Assembly (NCBI GenBank): GCA_945929845.1
Contig: CAMEON010000024.1
Coordinates: 1 to 32,188 of the forward strand
DNA length: 32,188 nt
Source: an uncultured Clostridia bacterium
GTDB lineage: Bacteria; Bacillota; Clostridia; Oscillospirales; CAG-272
Reading direction: 5' to 3'
The notes below the pieces were generated by a model. It searched no databases. It worked only from the letters and a program-made list of their open reading frames with translations, and had not been told where the DNA came from. The stretch's first letter is position 1; each line of letters opens with the position of its first letter. Shown here one piece after another: positions 32,183 through 32,188 of this stretch. The translations under genes were made by a program, and so were the position numbers.

Positions 32183-32188
32183 GGAGAA

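Overview
The window looks like a chromosomal contig from a gut-type Clostridia (Bacillota), probably Oscillospiraceae/Ruminococcaceae-like. This rests on the ctsR-mcsA-mcsB-clpC operon with CtsR operators, a tandem glycine riboswitch on an AgcS symporter, strong AAAGGAGG-type ribosome binding sites, high-GC coding sequence and several secreted carbohydrate-active proteins. The genus is inference. No rRNA, tRNA or CRISPR array was seen.

Region 1 (1-3340) is visibly more AT-rich than the rest. It holds a GH43-like beta-propeller protein (-), a decayed mosaic of IS256 and IS630 transposase fragments (-) and a small unrecognised lipoprotein (+), so it looks like accessory DNA. Region 2 (3345-8518, -) is a probable three-gene operon: a transglutaminase-like protein, a UvrD/PcrA helicase with an extra C-terminal Cys/His domain, and a DUF1934 beta-barrel protein. 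Region 3 (8570-12794, +) has an intergenic element bounded by inverted repeats, a GNAT-ASCH fusion, an RsmF-like rRNA m5C methyltransferase, and prfB (RF2) without the usual programmed frameshift. Region 4 (12939-17884, +) is the protein-arginine-phosphorylation quality-control operon ctsR-mcsA-mcsB-clpC, with three CtsR operators on its promoter.

Region 5 (17932-21369) has a divergent pair: an AgcS sodium:alanine/glycine symporter (-) under a tandem glycine riboswitch and terminator, and a CPA2-type cation:proton antiporter (+). Region 6 (21477-31613) is the most interesting part. It holds two GH71/GH99-like lipoproteins followed by an N-acetylmuramoyl-L-alanine amidase (-). A cytoplasmic-looking paralogue of the same enzyme family with added beta-sandwich domains (-) is transcribed divergently from a large surface protein (+) with a TIM-barrel-like domain, two F5/8 type C modules and a non-LPXTG C-terminal anchor. 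Together they look like a glycan-processing locus of unknown substrate. Region 7 (31614-32188) is non-coding, with a terminator, a MITE-like 168-bp element and a GC-rich hairpin repeat cut by the window edge.
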